DNA from: Macrotrachela quadricornifera
Lineage: Eukaryota; Rotifera; Eurotatoria; Philodinida; Philodinidae
Assembly (NCBI GenBank): GCA_022393335.1
Contig: JAJEKB010019311.1
Location: forward strand, 45,400 to 109,399
DNA length: 64,000 nucleotides
Direction of reading: 5' to 3'
How positions within the stretch are numbered: the stretch's first letter is position 1; the number at the start of each line of letters is the position of its first letter. Shown here in pieces: positions 42,182 to 53,251 of this stretch. The notes beneath the pieces are model-generated. The model had not been told where the DNA came from, did not search any database, and was given only the letters and a program-made list of their open reading frames with translations. The position numbers and the translations under genes were made by a program.

Positions 42182-44265
42182 TCACAATATAGTTGCACGA
42201 GGAAAATAGTCTTTTAGACCTGGAAAAAAATCTCGTTTATTGTATAAGTGTAATCGTTGGATTTTGGAACAATTGATTTGTGTGGTATAACTTGTAAAAA
42301 TTTTCGTTACTGTTTCTAATGAATTATAATCCACATGAAGAACAATATCATTTAATAAAGACATTTTACTATTATTCAAAAATTGTTCCAAATAATTCAT
42401 GTGAGATTGACGAAGATCAAGTTTAATGAGACGAGGATATTCAATAATTGACTGTTGTTGTTTATTACTGTTTTGTGGTTCACAATTAGATACACGTACT
42501 TCTTCGATAAATGGAAATGATTTAGCAATTTGAAGAAAAAATTCATGTTCAAAAGGACGATCATCGCATAATGATATATTACGAACCCATGTAAATAATC
42601 CACCAGGAAAATTATTCGTTATACATCGATAATATATCAAAGTATATGGATATGAAAAAATATGATAACGAAACAGATTTTGTTTTGGAAAACAATCAAT
42701 ATAAGAAATTATTTGATTGCTTTTTACATTTTTAAATGTATTTTGAATATCTTCATTTGATGGTAAATTAAATTGATTATTAAAACGAATAATTGAATGA
42801 ATATCAAATTCGAATTTCTTTAACTTTGGCATATAATTGAAAATATTTTCTTTCAAATTAATACCATCAATAATTGGTCCAATTGCATTGACAATATACA
42901 AACTGAGTTCTTCTAAATTTGACATACGACGTAAAAGTGGAACAAGAAACGTTTCGTAAAACAATAACTCAGATTTATGATTGAACCGAAAACATTTTAA
43001 ATTGAAAAGATTGTTCTACAAAAACAAAACGATAGTTAATCAATGTAACTATGATTCATTCATTCATTCAAAAGATATTAATATCAATCACTTACTTTAT
43101 TATTGATCAATGATGATACAGGAACATTTTCCAAACAAACGGTTACATCCAATGCTTCAAGTTGATTAAAACGACCATCAAGTAAATAGAGACAATCATC
43201 AAAAGTATATACGATGACATGTAGATGTAATAAAGTTGATGAGAAAACATTTGGAGATGATAAATCAAATGTTAATCCATGATAATTAGGTTCAGCAAAT
43301 GTATTGAAATTTAAATTTTGTAAATTCTTGAATATAGTCAAGATTTTTGTATATAGAAGTAGATTGACATTTTTTAATGAACTTTCTTCTTCTTTTTTAC
43401 ATTTATTAATATGAATAACAAGTGATGATAATTGATATTCGAAAATAGAAATAAAATAACTTCCATCTAAATAAACATAAAATATTTCTATGAAATTATT
43501 TTTTAGTTAATTCTAAATAATCAATTCTCTTTTCCTTATTTATCAATCACTAATAAATGATCTTCAATTAAATTCTTCAATAAGAATATATTCTATTGTC
43601 AATGTGTTTCTTTTTACCTTCATCATCTATACTTTATTACATATTTACTCCTTTAACAATCAAAGGATTTTAATTAAAATCATTATAAAATAATATTTGA
43701 ATTTTTTTTAAAATTCATTAAATATTAATGAAAGAAAAGTATTTTAGTAGAAAAAAATATCTCTTAAATAACATTCTGATCATATAAAAATGATTATTTT
43801 GATATTCTCATAAAATTATGAATTAAACGAGTTAAAAGAAAATATCTTACCAGTAAAGAGATCTTTCGCTCTTTCTAATGAAAGATCATGTAAAACCAGT
43901 GTATGTAAATTAGGATAATTTGTTGACAAAAGAATACGATTCATAAATGATGATTCAATATTGAGCCATTCAATTTTATCATGAATTTTAGGTAAAATCT
44001 CATCACAAATTCGGTCAATTATTGTATCAGTAAATTGTTTTGAACCAATAGGTGGTTTTGTCAATGTTAAATATCTTGTAAAAGTTGAATCGTGTAAAAT
44101 ACTATCAAGTTGTTTATTAATACCGATTAAAGAATAGAGTACATCAAAATTATTCAATTTCTTAAAGATAATCATAAGAATTTCATCAGGTAAATAATTC
44201 AATTGAATAAATGAATCTTCCATGTTTTTTTTCATATAGGATTTTTTTCTGTTTTCCTTACACAT
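42182..44265 (-). CDS. F-box protein with LRR-like C-terminal region
   Basis: F-box proteins recruit substrates to SCF ubiquitin ligases. Three exons join in phase to 540 codons: 43851-44265, 43096-43466 and 42182-43015. Near the N-terminus LNYLPDEILMIIFKKLNNFD and SLIGINKQLDSILHD form an F-box (roughly residues 23-62). The rest has leucine-rich, LRR-like spacing (LHTLVLHDLSLERA, NLQNLNFNTF, LEALDVTV, MSNLEELSLYIVNA, LIKLDLRQSHMNYLEQFL). Intron boundaries are canonical GTAAG...TAG and the frame is open. The start is uncertain: ATG at 44265, or later ATGs at residues 11 and 15 just before the F-box. Likely functional; its substrate is unknown. Confidence 0.82.
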
Positions 44266-44998
44266 ATATATATATATAGGCTCTAAATAGACTGAAAAAA
44301 TTAGACGAATTAAAAATGAGTTAATGAATAAATCTTCTATAGAAAAAGATGATTTCAGTCAGAATAGACTAATTGTGTTGCTTAATTCAATTTATTTTTT
44401 GAATCTGTTTGGAGTCATACACTCATATCGTTTGGTTGACTGATATCGTCAATGAAACATTGATAAATGTTCGTATAGTCTATGTTGATGATGTATTAAT
44501 CAAATGATATTCTTTTCTCCCATTTCGGAGTAAGTATTCTTTGGTTGCTCTGGTAGAAGTTCTCCTAAAAAGCCGCTATGAAGAGCAGAAAAAAAAGATC
44601 ATCATTTTTGGGTTTTAGGAAAAATTGGGTACTCTAGGTAAGAAATTTTTCGAAAATTGATAGACGTCAAAGAAAAAAGTTCGCTTTTTCAGACTTTCTT
44701 CCATTTTGAATATACCCCTCCCCCTGCTTCGGGCCGCTCCTGTATGTGCCAATTAAAAATAAAAATAATTAATAAATCTTTTTACTTTTTATAATGGGAA
44801 ATTCTTGTATTTTAAATGTCAAGTAGATATTTGAAAAGAAAAAATTGAGTTGTTTTCTCAATTTGAGATTTCAACAAATGACAATTTCTGTAAAAAAATA
44901 GAAGTCTCTAAATGATATCCATTCATTATAAGATTGGTATTTCATTAGTTTAAATAAAGATATTATTATGAGTAGTATGGTTCTTTAATTTATTGGTA
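44266..44998. other. F-box gene 5' flank and spacer
   Basis: Immediately upstream of the F-box start is a TATATATATATA run (about 44264-44277) that could be part of its promoter. Further out is AT-rich sequence with no recognised gene. Confidence 0.35.
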
Positions 44999-46239
44999 CA
45001 TGTTTAGTTTAAGCATCGCAATCATAGCGCCCTCACCCACACACAGTGCTGTGTGTGTCATAGTTGTAACCGGTAGGGTTTTTTTCTTACCGGTACCGGT
45101 ACCGGTAGAACCGATCAGACCGGACCGAACCGGCCGTTATACCGGTAGAAATCATTTTGCTTTTTTTTGGCGCTATAAACGTCAAATCAACCCCTGGATT
45201 AGTCATATCTACATATGAATGACTGCAGTAATGATAAAATAGTCTTTTTCAGTACTTTCCACTGTTTGTTCCCATCTACTTTTACTCTCTTGATATCTGT
45301 TAGCGAACTGAAGACTTGAGGAGATCACATATTCTATATCAGCTTCTAAATTTCGTAGACAATCCTCAAACACGATAGTTATTACTTAGTTCTATATTGA
45401 ATCCACTTCTTACGAAATGGTCGCATTGGGATCCTCTATATCTGTGCGGCATGTATCCTATAAACAGTAATGTCTTACTGGTCAGAGATAGATTGAGAGG
45501 TCTAGTTTCTCTATAATATTAAAAGATATTTCACTTTTTGAAAAAATTTTCACTACTTTCTGCAATGTATTTTTTTGAAGTTTCGTGGTCATCGCTAATA
45601 AAAACTAGACATTTTAATCCTTTTGCTTTTTCTTCTAACAAAAAGCCAAACAAAATTATTTTCTATCAGCAAAATCTGGCACAAATTGTATAATTTTGGT
45701 GTTTTCCGTTTAGTATGTCCCAAAATTTCATATAAGAGCACTTTCTGGCAAAATTCTCAGACTTTATGCCAAACTTTTAGTTCTCCACGCTCTTAAAAAC
45801 AAACAATAATTCTGAAACAGTAGAAGACCTATTAGTGAACTTATGATAAATTACCCTGTTAAACAATTATTCAGTTATGTGTTGTTAATATAGCTCAATA
45901 TGACTGAGTAAGGAAAATATGATAAATATATTTTGATGAGTTTTCATTAGGTAAGATGATCTATTGGATTTTTTCTGACGAGAATAGTCTTCGACATCGA
46001 TAAAAAACTTTCTGATTTGTGAAGAAACTACTGTTTTATCGTCATTTTCTCGAAAAAAACAGAAAATTTGAGAAAAATTCTTTACCGGGCCGGTACAGAA
46101 AATTTCGTTTCTACCGGCCGTTATACCGGCCGGTAAGAAATCCTCTACCGGACCGGACCGGCCGGTTACCGTTACCGGTTACAACTCTGGTGTGTGTAAA
46201 TGACAGCAATCAGCGTGAGCGGTGCTTAAACTAAACATG
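44999..46239. mobile_element. ACCGGT-armed element inside a second inverted-repeat element
   Basis: The outer ends CATGTTTAGTTTAAGCATCG (44999) and the near complement ending at 46239 form inverted repeats. An inner pair, AGTTGTAACCGGTA (45062-45075) and TACCGGTTACAACT (46173-46186), bounds an element with dense ACCGGT, CCGGTA and GACCGG words in about 80-100 bp at each end. The middle 900 bp are AT-rich with no frame. The outer repeat looks like a small element that was the target of the inner one. No clear target duplication was found. Confidence 0.7.
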
Positions 46240-46963
46240 AACCCTGTATGTCAAAAATGAAAAGAAAAATAGTTCCTGAGTTTTAATATTACGAAGAATG
46301 ATACAAAAGAAAGACAAATAAAAAGATCCAAAAGAAATCATCTTCTTGAATTTTATTTAATTAATTACTAGAAATTTGTTTTAAGACTAACTCAATAATA
46401 AATGATTTTGTGAAGTTTTTTTCCTTACATAGAGCGATATACTTTAACAAGTACAGACAGTTATTGGTATATTGTATTGACTTTATTTGTCTATATGTAG
46501 GTTTTCAAATATAATTTGTATTGATCATTGATTAGATAAATAAAAATGAGGATATTCTTTTCAATTCTATTCAAATAATAAGATTTGTTTCTTGTAAAAT
46601 GTAATGTATATTTGTACGTCAGAGAATAACATGAACAAAGATTTTATTTTAAGAGTACTATGTTAGATAAACAAATTTATTATTATTTTTTTTTACAATC
46701 ATTTTTTGTCAAATAAAACGAAATATTCACAGAGAAAACTATAAACGATGATGATCATAGAACTTACATTAGCATAAAGTTCAATAATCTTCAATTACAC
46801 AGCATGGACACCTTCAGATTTAACACAATCAGATTCAATGAAAAATTTATGATGTTATTGTATGTTTTTTCATCTATTTTTTGTTCTTTTATTTTAAAAT
46901 CAAAGTGATTGATGTTTAATAATGTACATGAAAAATTTGATTTAATCATTAAATATTTTTAAG
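46240..46963. other. Spacer, nothing recognised
   Basis: AT-rich sequence before the Fzr/Cdh1 pseudogene. Earlier exons of that gene could not be found here. No repeat structure seen. Confidence 0.35.
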
Positions 46964-47730
46964 GATTGTTCAAATTTGGAGTGCAACAATATATCGTAAA
47001 ACAGTTTTATTTTCATGCCATACAACACGTGTTGGTGCATCAACTTGGAACAATTATTGTATATATTCAGGTTCTCATGATTGAGTTATTTTATAAAATG
47101 ATACATGTTCAAGTAAATAAGAAAGGAAATTAGCTGAACATAGACAAGAAGTATGTGGATTAAAATGGTTATCTGATAGACAATTATTAGCAAGTGGAGG
47201 AAATTATAATCATTTAATTAGTATGAAATCAATCATTTTCAAATTCAATAGAAATTTATACTGATCATACAACAGCTGTCAAAACAATTGCATAAAGTCC
47301 TATTCAACAAGGTTTATTAGCAAATGGTGGTGGTAGAACAGCTGATCGATATATTCGATTTTGGAATACATTAACTGCACAAAGTTTACAATGTATTGAT
47401 ACTAGTTCTCAAATAAATTTTACCGAAATAAACTTTTCTCTTTTTATATATATATATATATATATCATTTTAGATATGTAATTTAGCTTAGTCTAAACAT
47501 TCAAATGAACTTGTTCCAACACACATGGATATTCACAAAATCAAATTACTGTTTGTTTGAAAATATCCATCAATGTTACAATTAGCTCGTTTAACAGAAC
47601 ATACATTTCGTGTATTATATTTAGCTGTATTATCAAATGATGAATCAATAGTGACAGGTACTCGAGATGAAACCCTTCGATTTTTTTCGAATGTATTTAC
47701 AAAATGTCGTGCCAATAAACAATCCGACAA
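46964..47730 (+). pseudogene. FZR1: Fizzy-related/Cdh1 (FZR1) pseudogene fragment
   Basis: FZR1/Cdh1 is a WD40 activator of the anaphase-promoting complex. Recognisable pieces are VQIWSATIYRKTVLFSCHTT, RQEVCGLKWLSDRQLLASGG, GGRTADRYIRFWNTLTAQSL, SKHSNEL and THGYSQNQITV, then LARLTEHTFRVLYLAV and DETLRFF with NVFTKCRANKQS. Stops stand at conserved tryptophans (IAxSP TAA near 47294; LAxSK TAG near 47490), and there are frame breaks. The N-terminal half is absent. The WD-repeat order favours FZR1 over Cdc20, with moderate certainty. Confidence 0.82.
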
Positions 47731-48654
47731 TGTACTGAATTATTTAATAAAATTTAATGATCATTATTATTATTTTAATTTTGTTTTTTCTTCATATATA
47801 TATGTGTCAGCATCATCAGTTTCACAACAATCGTATGTTTTCACTATTTATTTCTAGGTTCTTTTTTTGTTGTCATGTAATCTTTTTCTTTATTTATTTG
47901 CCGTAACTGGTGACCTAATAAGTGGTCCTAACAGTACATTTCGTGATAATAACCCAATAGAGAGGAAGAAAAAGAAAAATAAATAATATATAGAAATTCA
48001 ATACATACAATGAAAGCTACCTTTGACAGCAACACATTAATGAGAGAAAAAAATGTCAACAAGCACAAAAAAGAAGATTGACATGACACACAAGAAATTT
48101 CATTACACTTTCATTCGGATTTTACATACAATACGAGAGACATATTAGAAAGATTTAAGAAAATCAGCAAGGAGTACTACATCATCGATCACAAAATTAG
48201 GTATTGATTCGTACGGAACTTGATCCGAACACCAGGATGTTACTTTCTCTAAGATGGAACTATGTTCAATGTATCGTTTTGAGATATGCAGACCTCTAAC
48301 ACTGTTTTCTCTCCGCATCTAATTCTCTCTAAATCTATTTAAATTAACATTCTCAAATAATAATCTACCATCGATCGTATACTCCAATGATAAAAGATAT
48401 TTGTTCCAGTATCGTAAACACTATATCGTCTAAAGAGATCTCTCTGGACATATACGAGAACAGCTCATTTTTCATATGCAAACAAAAATAATTTTTTCTC
48501 AAACATGTATAATAGAAATGACAAAGTTCCTGCTGTTTTCGTTAGATGACAAAATAGTTTTGTACAGTAGAATTTTTAGTGTAGGAAAATAATCCCCTAC
48601 CCAAAAGGTTAATCAAACATGGTTGGTTTGATATTTAATTTTTTTATTTTATTT
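47731..48654. other. Spacer, nothing recognised
   Basis: AT-rich sequence after the FZR1 fragment. No gene, inverted ends or tandem repeat identified. Confidence 0.35.
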
Positions 48655-48835
48655 TCTGATGAATACGAATATCGTTCTTTTGATTATAAAAAACGACAAG
48701 AGAAATCTGATGCTGTTTTAGAATGATTGAAGATTCAAAACAATTTGATATTAGAATGAACTAAACATGAACATGAAATTCCACCTGTCGTCATTTATCT
48801 CCACTCATGCACATTAAATCAATTCAATACACAAA
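48655..48835 (+). pseudogene. Unidentified decayed coding fragment
   Basis: One frame reads EYRSFDYKKRQEKSDAVLE, TGA, LKIQNNLILE, TGA, then TKHEHEIPPVVIYLHSCT. Both TGA codons fall where tryptophan would fit (LEWLK, LEWTK), echoing the decay in the nearby LRP pseudogene. I do not recognise the family. It could be a chance frame in AT-rich DNA. Confidence 0.3.
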
Positions 48836-50023
48836 AAAATATAAATTATGTCAAATTCTCCATCTCAGCACTATTTACTTCGAAAAATGAACTCATCTTA
48901 TAGCTTTAGTTGCTTTCGCAAATATTATATTTTATTTATATTTTTTTGTATTAAATCAAAACTGTACTTTTTGATTTTTCTTATACTTTTTTCTTGTTAA
49001 ACACTAAAATAAACTAGCATCTTGATTAAAGAAAATCTCGCCATTTACGGATCAATAGTAAACTATCATTTATTGAATTTATCATTATTCGATGCGTTAC
49101 GAGAAGAAAGAGAGTTAGTACGAACGATAGATCCTTGAATAACATCATATACGATGAAACCATGGCAAATCACTACGAACTATCACGGTTAGCGCCATCT
49201 ATACGAATTTCAGTAAAAAAACCAAAAATCTTTTTGCACATATCGTAGCTAACAGTTTTGTATTTCAGATAAATTAAATCCTCTGCTGCAAGTTGGTGTG
49301 TATCTGTCAACTGTAGTTCAGAGACATACATTGAACGGTAAGCCAATACTTTGCACTAGACCACGAATCACTTTAAAGAGAAGCGAAAATAAACGCTGGA
49401 TACGTTTTTTGTCTTAAACAAGCACGGCCAGCGCCGGCAGGTTGTGAAGATGTAGAACAGAAAAAAAGATGAATGAGAAGAATATATAGAGCGCATGTAA
49501 TGGTTATCTTACTTATTTCTATCCATTGTTGTGATCCATATATTTATCTGAGTGCATTTTAGATATACATATGTAACAGCGATTTTATACAATGGCAAAC
49601 AAAGCAAAAGTTGAAAAAGGTCTTGTTAGATCCGTATCAGTTTAATCGTTGATGTGTATATGATGTTTATTTCCAATAACTAATATCACATTTTCACTCA
49701 CAAAACACACACACTTTACATAGAAAAACGCAAGTATTTATACTACTTAGAAACTACGCGAATATGGATAATTCCATTAGATGATATCATATACTTGGAA
49801 AATGACCTAAGTATCAGATGACATCATATATGTGTAAGGAAGGAAAGAAAGAGAATGAATATATATATAGAAACGAAAAAGAACGAACATATATGGAAAA
49901 TACCGTTAGTTAGTCATCCTTATGTCACATCATAAAATGTGACATAACAGGTCTGTTTTTCTTTTAGATATTTCCGAATTTTAATTAAAATATTTTATAT
50001 TTTTATATATTCATGTGTATCAG
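48836..50023. other. Spacer upstream of the APC-like fragment
   Basis: No upstream APC exons (armadillo repeats) were found here. The stretch is AT-rich with some mixed-composition patches (49130-49460). Short GTGTGACATAA-like inverted words flank 49925-49950. No clear feature. Confidence 0.35.
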
Positions 50024-50877
50024 ATGGAATAAGGATTTATCAATGTGAAGAAGCTGCTGAAACATCATCAATAAATAGTGTTGTTAGTGAAATATCTTTA
50101 AAATCAATGGCTAATAGTCATTATAATGAAAATGTATCAACAAATAGTAATACACAACAAGAATTAAAACGTATTCATGAACAAATGGTTGCATCAAGAA
50201 GACGACGTAAAAATAATGAACACGAAATTCCAGTAATTTATAAACTATTTTTTTATATTATTAAAATTAAATCTTTATTTTAGAATCGAATCGAACATAA
50301 TGACGATGATGATGAAGAATATGATAAAGAAAATGGTTTGATTTTCTAATTTAAAATAATATTCATAATATTTTTCATATATATTTCAGATGCTCAATTA
50401 TTACAAAAAATGAATGCATCAGTACTTAAACCAAACAGTAAACAGACAGAAGTTTGTATACAAGTTTGTATCTCACTATACATTCATTGTTTTAATTAAT
50501 TATTCTTATTTTTTAGAATATAAATTTCAAACCAGATATAGTAACAAATACAATAGATAAAAAATCTGGTTGGCAACATAGTGGAAATGATGAAGGAATA
50601 TCTTCCTTATCAAATTGTTTTTCAGTTTCACATTCAACTCCAGTACATGAATCAACAACAGATGTTATTACTCGTATACAAGATGATTCATTAAAATCTT
50701 CATCATCAACATCAAATTCCAAAAGTAGTTCAAGTACTACAAGTCGTTCATCTGGTCTCCAATTATTAATGATGCAACATCCTTCAGCTGTTAATTCGCT
50801 ACTTATGTATTCTCGTTGTACTTCACTTGGTTCATTAGCAAGTTATGACATTCGATCACCATGTAATGATGAATATA

Positions 50878-51891
50878 CCAGAGCCCGAAACGAGGTAATA
50901 TTTCACCCCTTCGCCTCGTAGTTATTTTTGAAAAGCCTACTTTGCGTCTCTTCGCTTCGGTTTTTAGTGATGTTATCTTAACTGATTGTGAGAATTCTGA
51001 GTATATTAACCATGTATTTTAGTTTTGCACTGCCGAACATCTAGATTGTATGAGAATTTTGATTAACTTATCTGACGCAATTTTAGTTTTTAATAAAGAA
51101 AGAAAAAAAGAAAACTAGCAAACAATGTTTTATCCCGTTCACATCTTCTATTGTTGTTTTCAATTGACCGTAGAAATAATATTCCATTAACTGTTGATGG
51201 TTCGAGTGTTAACCGTCGCTATGTTTTACAATTTTATATTCATCTTTTTTGTTTTTCAACAGGGTTTCAATCGATTTCGGAGAATAAGAACTATTGGAGA
51301 GATACTCGAGCCGATCAGGTGAAGAAATCAAAATACACTGACAGGGTTTTCCGAAAATTTTTAAAAATATACAAGTATATTTGAAAATTTTCTAGCGATC
51401 TATCTAAAATTGTTGAGAACTTTTTTAGATTGTTCTAGAGTTTTTAAGATTTTCCTAAAATTTCTGAGATTTTTTTAATAACTTTTTCCGACATTTTTAA
51501 AAGAATTTTATAAAAATTTCTCGACATTGGAAAAATGGCTTTAAAACTTCCCAAAAGCGTTCATAAAGTGGCGAGCAAAAAAATTTGAATTCCGAAAGAT
51601 TGGAGGGAGGGGAGCGTCGCGGCCCAGCGTTTCCTAGTCCCAGGACGAAGCCGAGCCATCGGATCCCATCGGGCGGACTTTATACCGACAGGATGTCATC
51701 GGAAATAACGGGGAATTCTGTGACCCGGATTCCGACACGAATTCCATCCAGATCCGATTAGGTTCTGACTGGATCCTGTCGAATTTTGTCGAAATCCGAT
51801 GAAATCTGGATCGGATTCCTGGTCACAGGATTCTTTGACCTGGGGTGCGACACTCCTGTACACTGATCATTCAAATCGTTTCGAGCTCTAG
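50878..51891. mobile_element. 1,014-bp transposon in the APC exon (6-bp target duplication)
   Basis: The insert starts CCAGAGCCCGAAACGA and ends TCGTTTCGAGCTCTAG, a 16-bp inverted repeat with two differences; the copy ending at 28135 is a perfect complement. AATATA flanks both sides (50872-50877 and 51892-51897), and removing the insert plus one AATATA restores the APC reading frame. No transposase is seen. It carries a nested 206-bp element. The superfamily is undetermined. Confidence 0.82.
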
Positions 51892-52344
51892 AATATACAT
51901 CAGAATATAGCCAAGAAGATTTATCTGATAATATGATATCACCAAGTGATATACCCTCATCACTACCACGTGAACCACAAATTATTAAAATGGACATTAA
52001 TGGATAACGGTCATAGAGCTGCTGCAAGTATTACATGCAATACAATTTAAAAAGACTTTTCAATAATTTTTTTTTGCTTCTTTTTTTGTTTGTTTTTTTT
52101 GCTTCTTTTTTTGTTTGTTTTTTTTCTGTTTTTTTGACTTATATTTAATAATAAAAATATTATATTGGTGAGAAAGAAAACAAAAGATGCTATTTGTTCC
52201 CTATTCAACTGATATCATAATAATAAAATTTCTATAAGAATTGGTTTTTCGATTAAATTAGATTGCAATGCCGCATGGCACAGCGAAAACTAATGATGGA
52301 ACAACAACAGCAACAATCTATACATCAATCATATTATACAACTA
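51430..52344 (+). repeat. Segmental duplication, copy 2
   Basis: This matches 27880-28545 apart from the nested 206-bp element and small indels. It includes the transposon right half, the APC tail, the intergenic sequence with T-rich runs (52060-52140), and the NLK 5' coding start (GCATGGCACAGCGAAAAC near 52273). It stops at the TA where the palindrome at 52345 begins, so NLK is truncated to its first codons here. Confidence 0.85.
51639..51844. mobile_element. 206-bp CCCAGG/CCTGGG element, GGATCC/CCGA-rich
   Basis: It starts CCCAGGACGAAGCC and ends TTCTTTGACCTGGG, flanked by GT on both sides (51637-51638 and 51845-51846). The same site at about 28088-28096 in the duplicated copy is empty, which shows the insertion directly. 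The interior words (GGATCC, CCGATG, GATCCGA) match the element at 30903-31117. Confidence 0.85.
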
Positions 52345-53249
52345 CTTAGAGCATACCAAAAGTAGTGAGCCTGATACTTTATTCTCGTATAGAAGGCGTC
52401 GAGAAATTTTTTTTAACTAATGGATAAAGCGTGTTTCACTCTATTGTTCTATGCTATTTGATCAATATGAAACTGTTATCATAATAATAAAATTTCCATA
52501 AGATCGGTTTCTGTTGCATATATGCTAGTAGCATGAAACCTCGTGTGTATTTTTGGAATAACTTTTGATGGTAACAAGATAGAGAACTGCGATTTTCGCC
52601 GTTGGAAAGAGGAGATGAAGACGCATCAAGCTATGGATTACTGATTTTTCTAACCTGCTTTTTGTAAGGTTTTTGCTCACCTTTTAAAGAGCAAATCTAT
52701 TCCATGAGTTGTTTACAGTAAATTTTCAATAATCGTGTTCACATTCAAACCGTTAATCGAAGATCTACAAGCTGCGAAAGACTCAGCTCTTTAAATTTAA
52801 TTATTTATGGATAATACCTACTCTAGACGAACCTCTACTAGGATATTCTATCAAATTTTTTGCTTTTTCTTTTTTTCATGAAACAAGCGTTTTTCCAACG
52901 GTTAGAAAATTGAATAAAAAAACCGTCAGAAATCATGTTAGAAAAATCAATAATAAATGGTTCGATGCGTCTTCATCTCCTCTTTCCAACGGCGAAAATC
53001 GCAGTTCTGTATCTTGTTACCATCAAAAGTTATTCCAAAAATACACACGAGGTTTCATGCTACCAGCACATATGCGACAGAAACCGATCTTATCGAAATT
53101 TTATTATTATGATAACAGTTTCATATTGATCAAATAGCATAGAAAAATAGAGTGAAACACGCTTTCTCTATTGGTAAAAAAAGAAAATTTCTCCAAGCCT
53201 TCTATACGAGAATAAGGTATCAGGCTCACTGCTTTTGGTATGACCTAAG
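52345..53249. mobile_element. 905-bp mariner/Tc1-type palindromic MITE
   Basis: The ends CTTAGAGCATACCAAAAG and the complement of CTTAGGTCATACCAAAAG lie between TA dinucleotides (52343-52344 and 53250-53251). Arms of about 270 bp match closely, including ATGAAACCTCGTGTGTATTT and AACGGCGAAAATCGCAGTTC (or complement). A TA target site with long inverted ends fits a Tc1/mariner-type MITE; no transposase is present. Confidence 0.8.
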
Positions 53250-53251
53250 TA

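Larger units (their letters stand above)
50024..52007 (+). pseudogene. APC: APC-like (adenomatous polyposis coli) fragment, exon split by a transposon
   Basis: APC scaffolds beta-catenin destruction in Wnt signalling. Exons at 50024-50232, 50284-50335, 50390-50451 and 50517-50877 are stop-free and in phase. The last codes LLMYSRCTSLGSLASYDI, which matches an APC 20-residue beta-catenin-binding repeat (LMFSRCTS.SSLxSF). It is interrupted at 50878 by a 1,014-bp insert. The exon resumes at 51892 with EYTSEYSQEDLSDNMISPSD then IPSS, matching the family's GIISPSDLPDS that follows this repeat. It ends at TAA 52005-52007 soon after. The armadillo region and later APC domains are missing. A copy of the tail is at 28136-28220. 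Identity is fairly sure; it is not a complete gene. Confidence 0.75.

Noticed and set aside
42397..42603. Separate small gene on the minus strand within the F-box gene
   Set aside because: It is an alternative frame inside the long F-box exon, with no features of its own.
25395..52007. RIP-like mutation of duplicated DNA
   Set aside because: Classic RIP favours CpA to TpA, which would turn TGG into TAG; the LRP pieces show TGA instead. The bias is noted as a finding but not called RIP.
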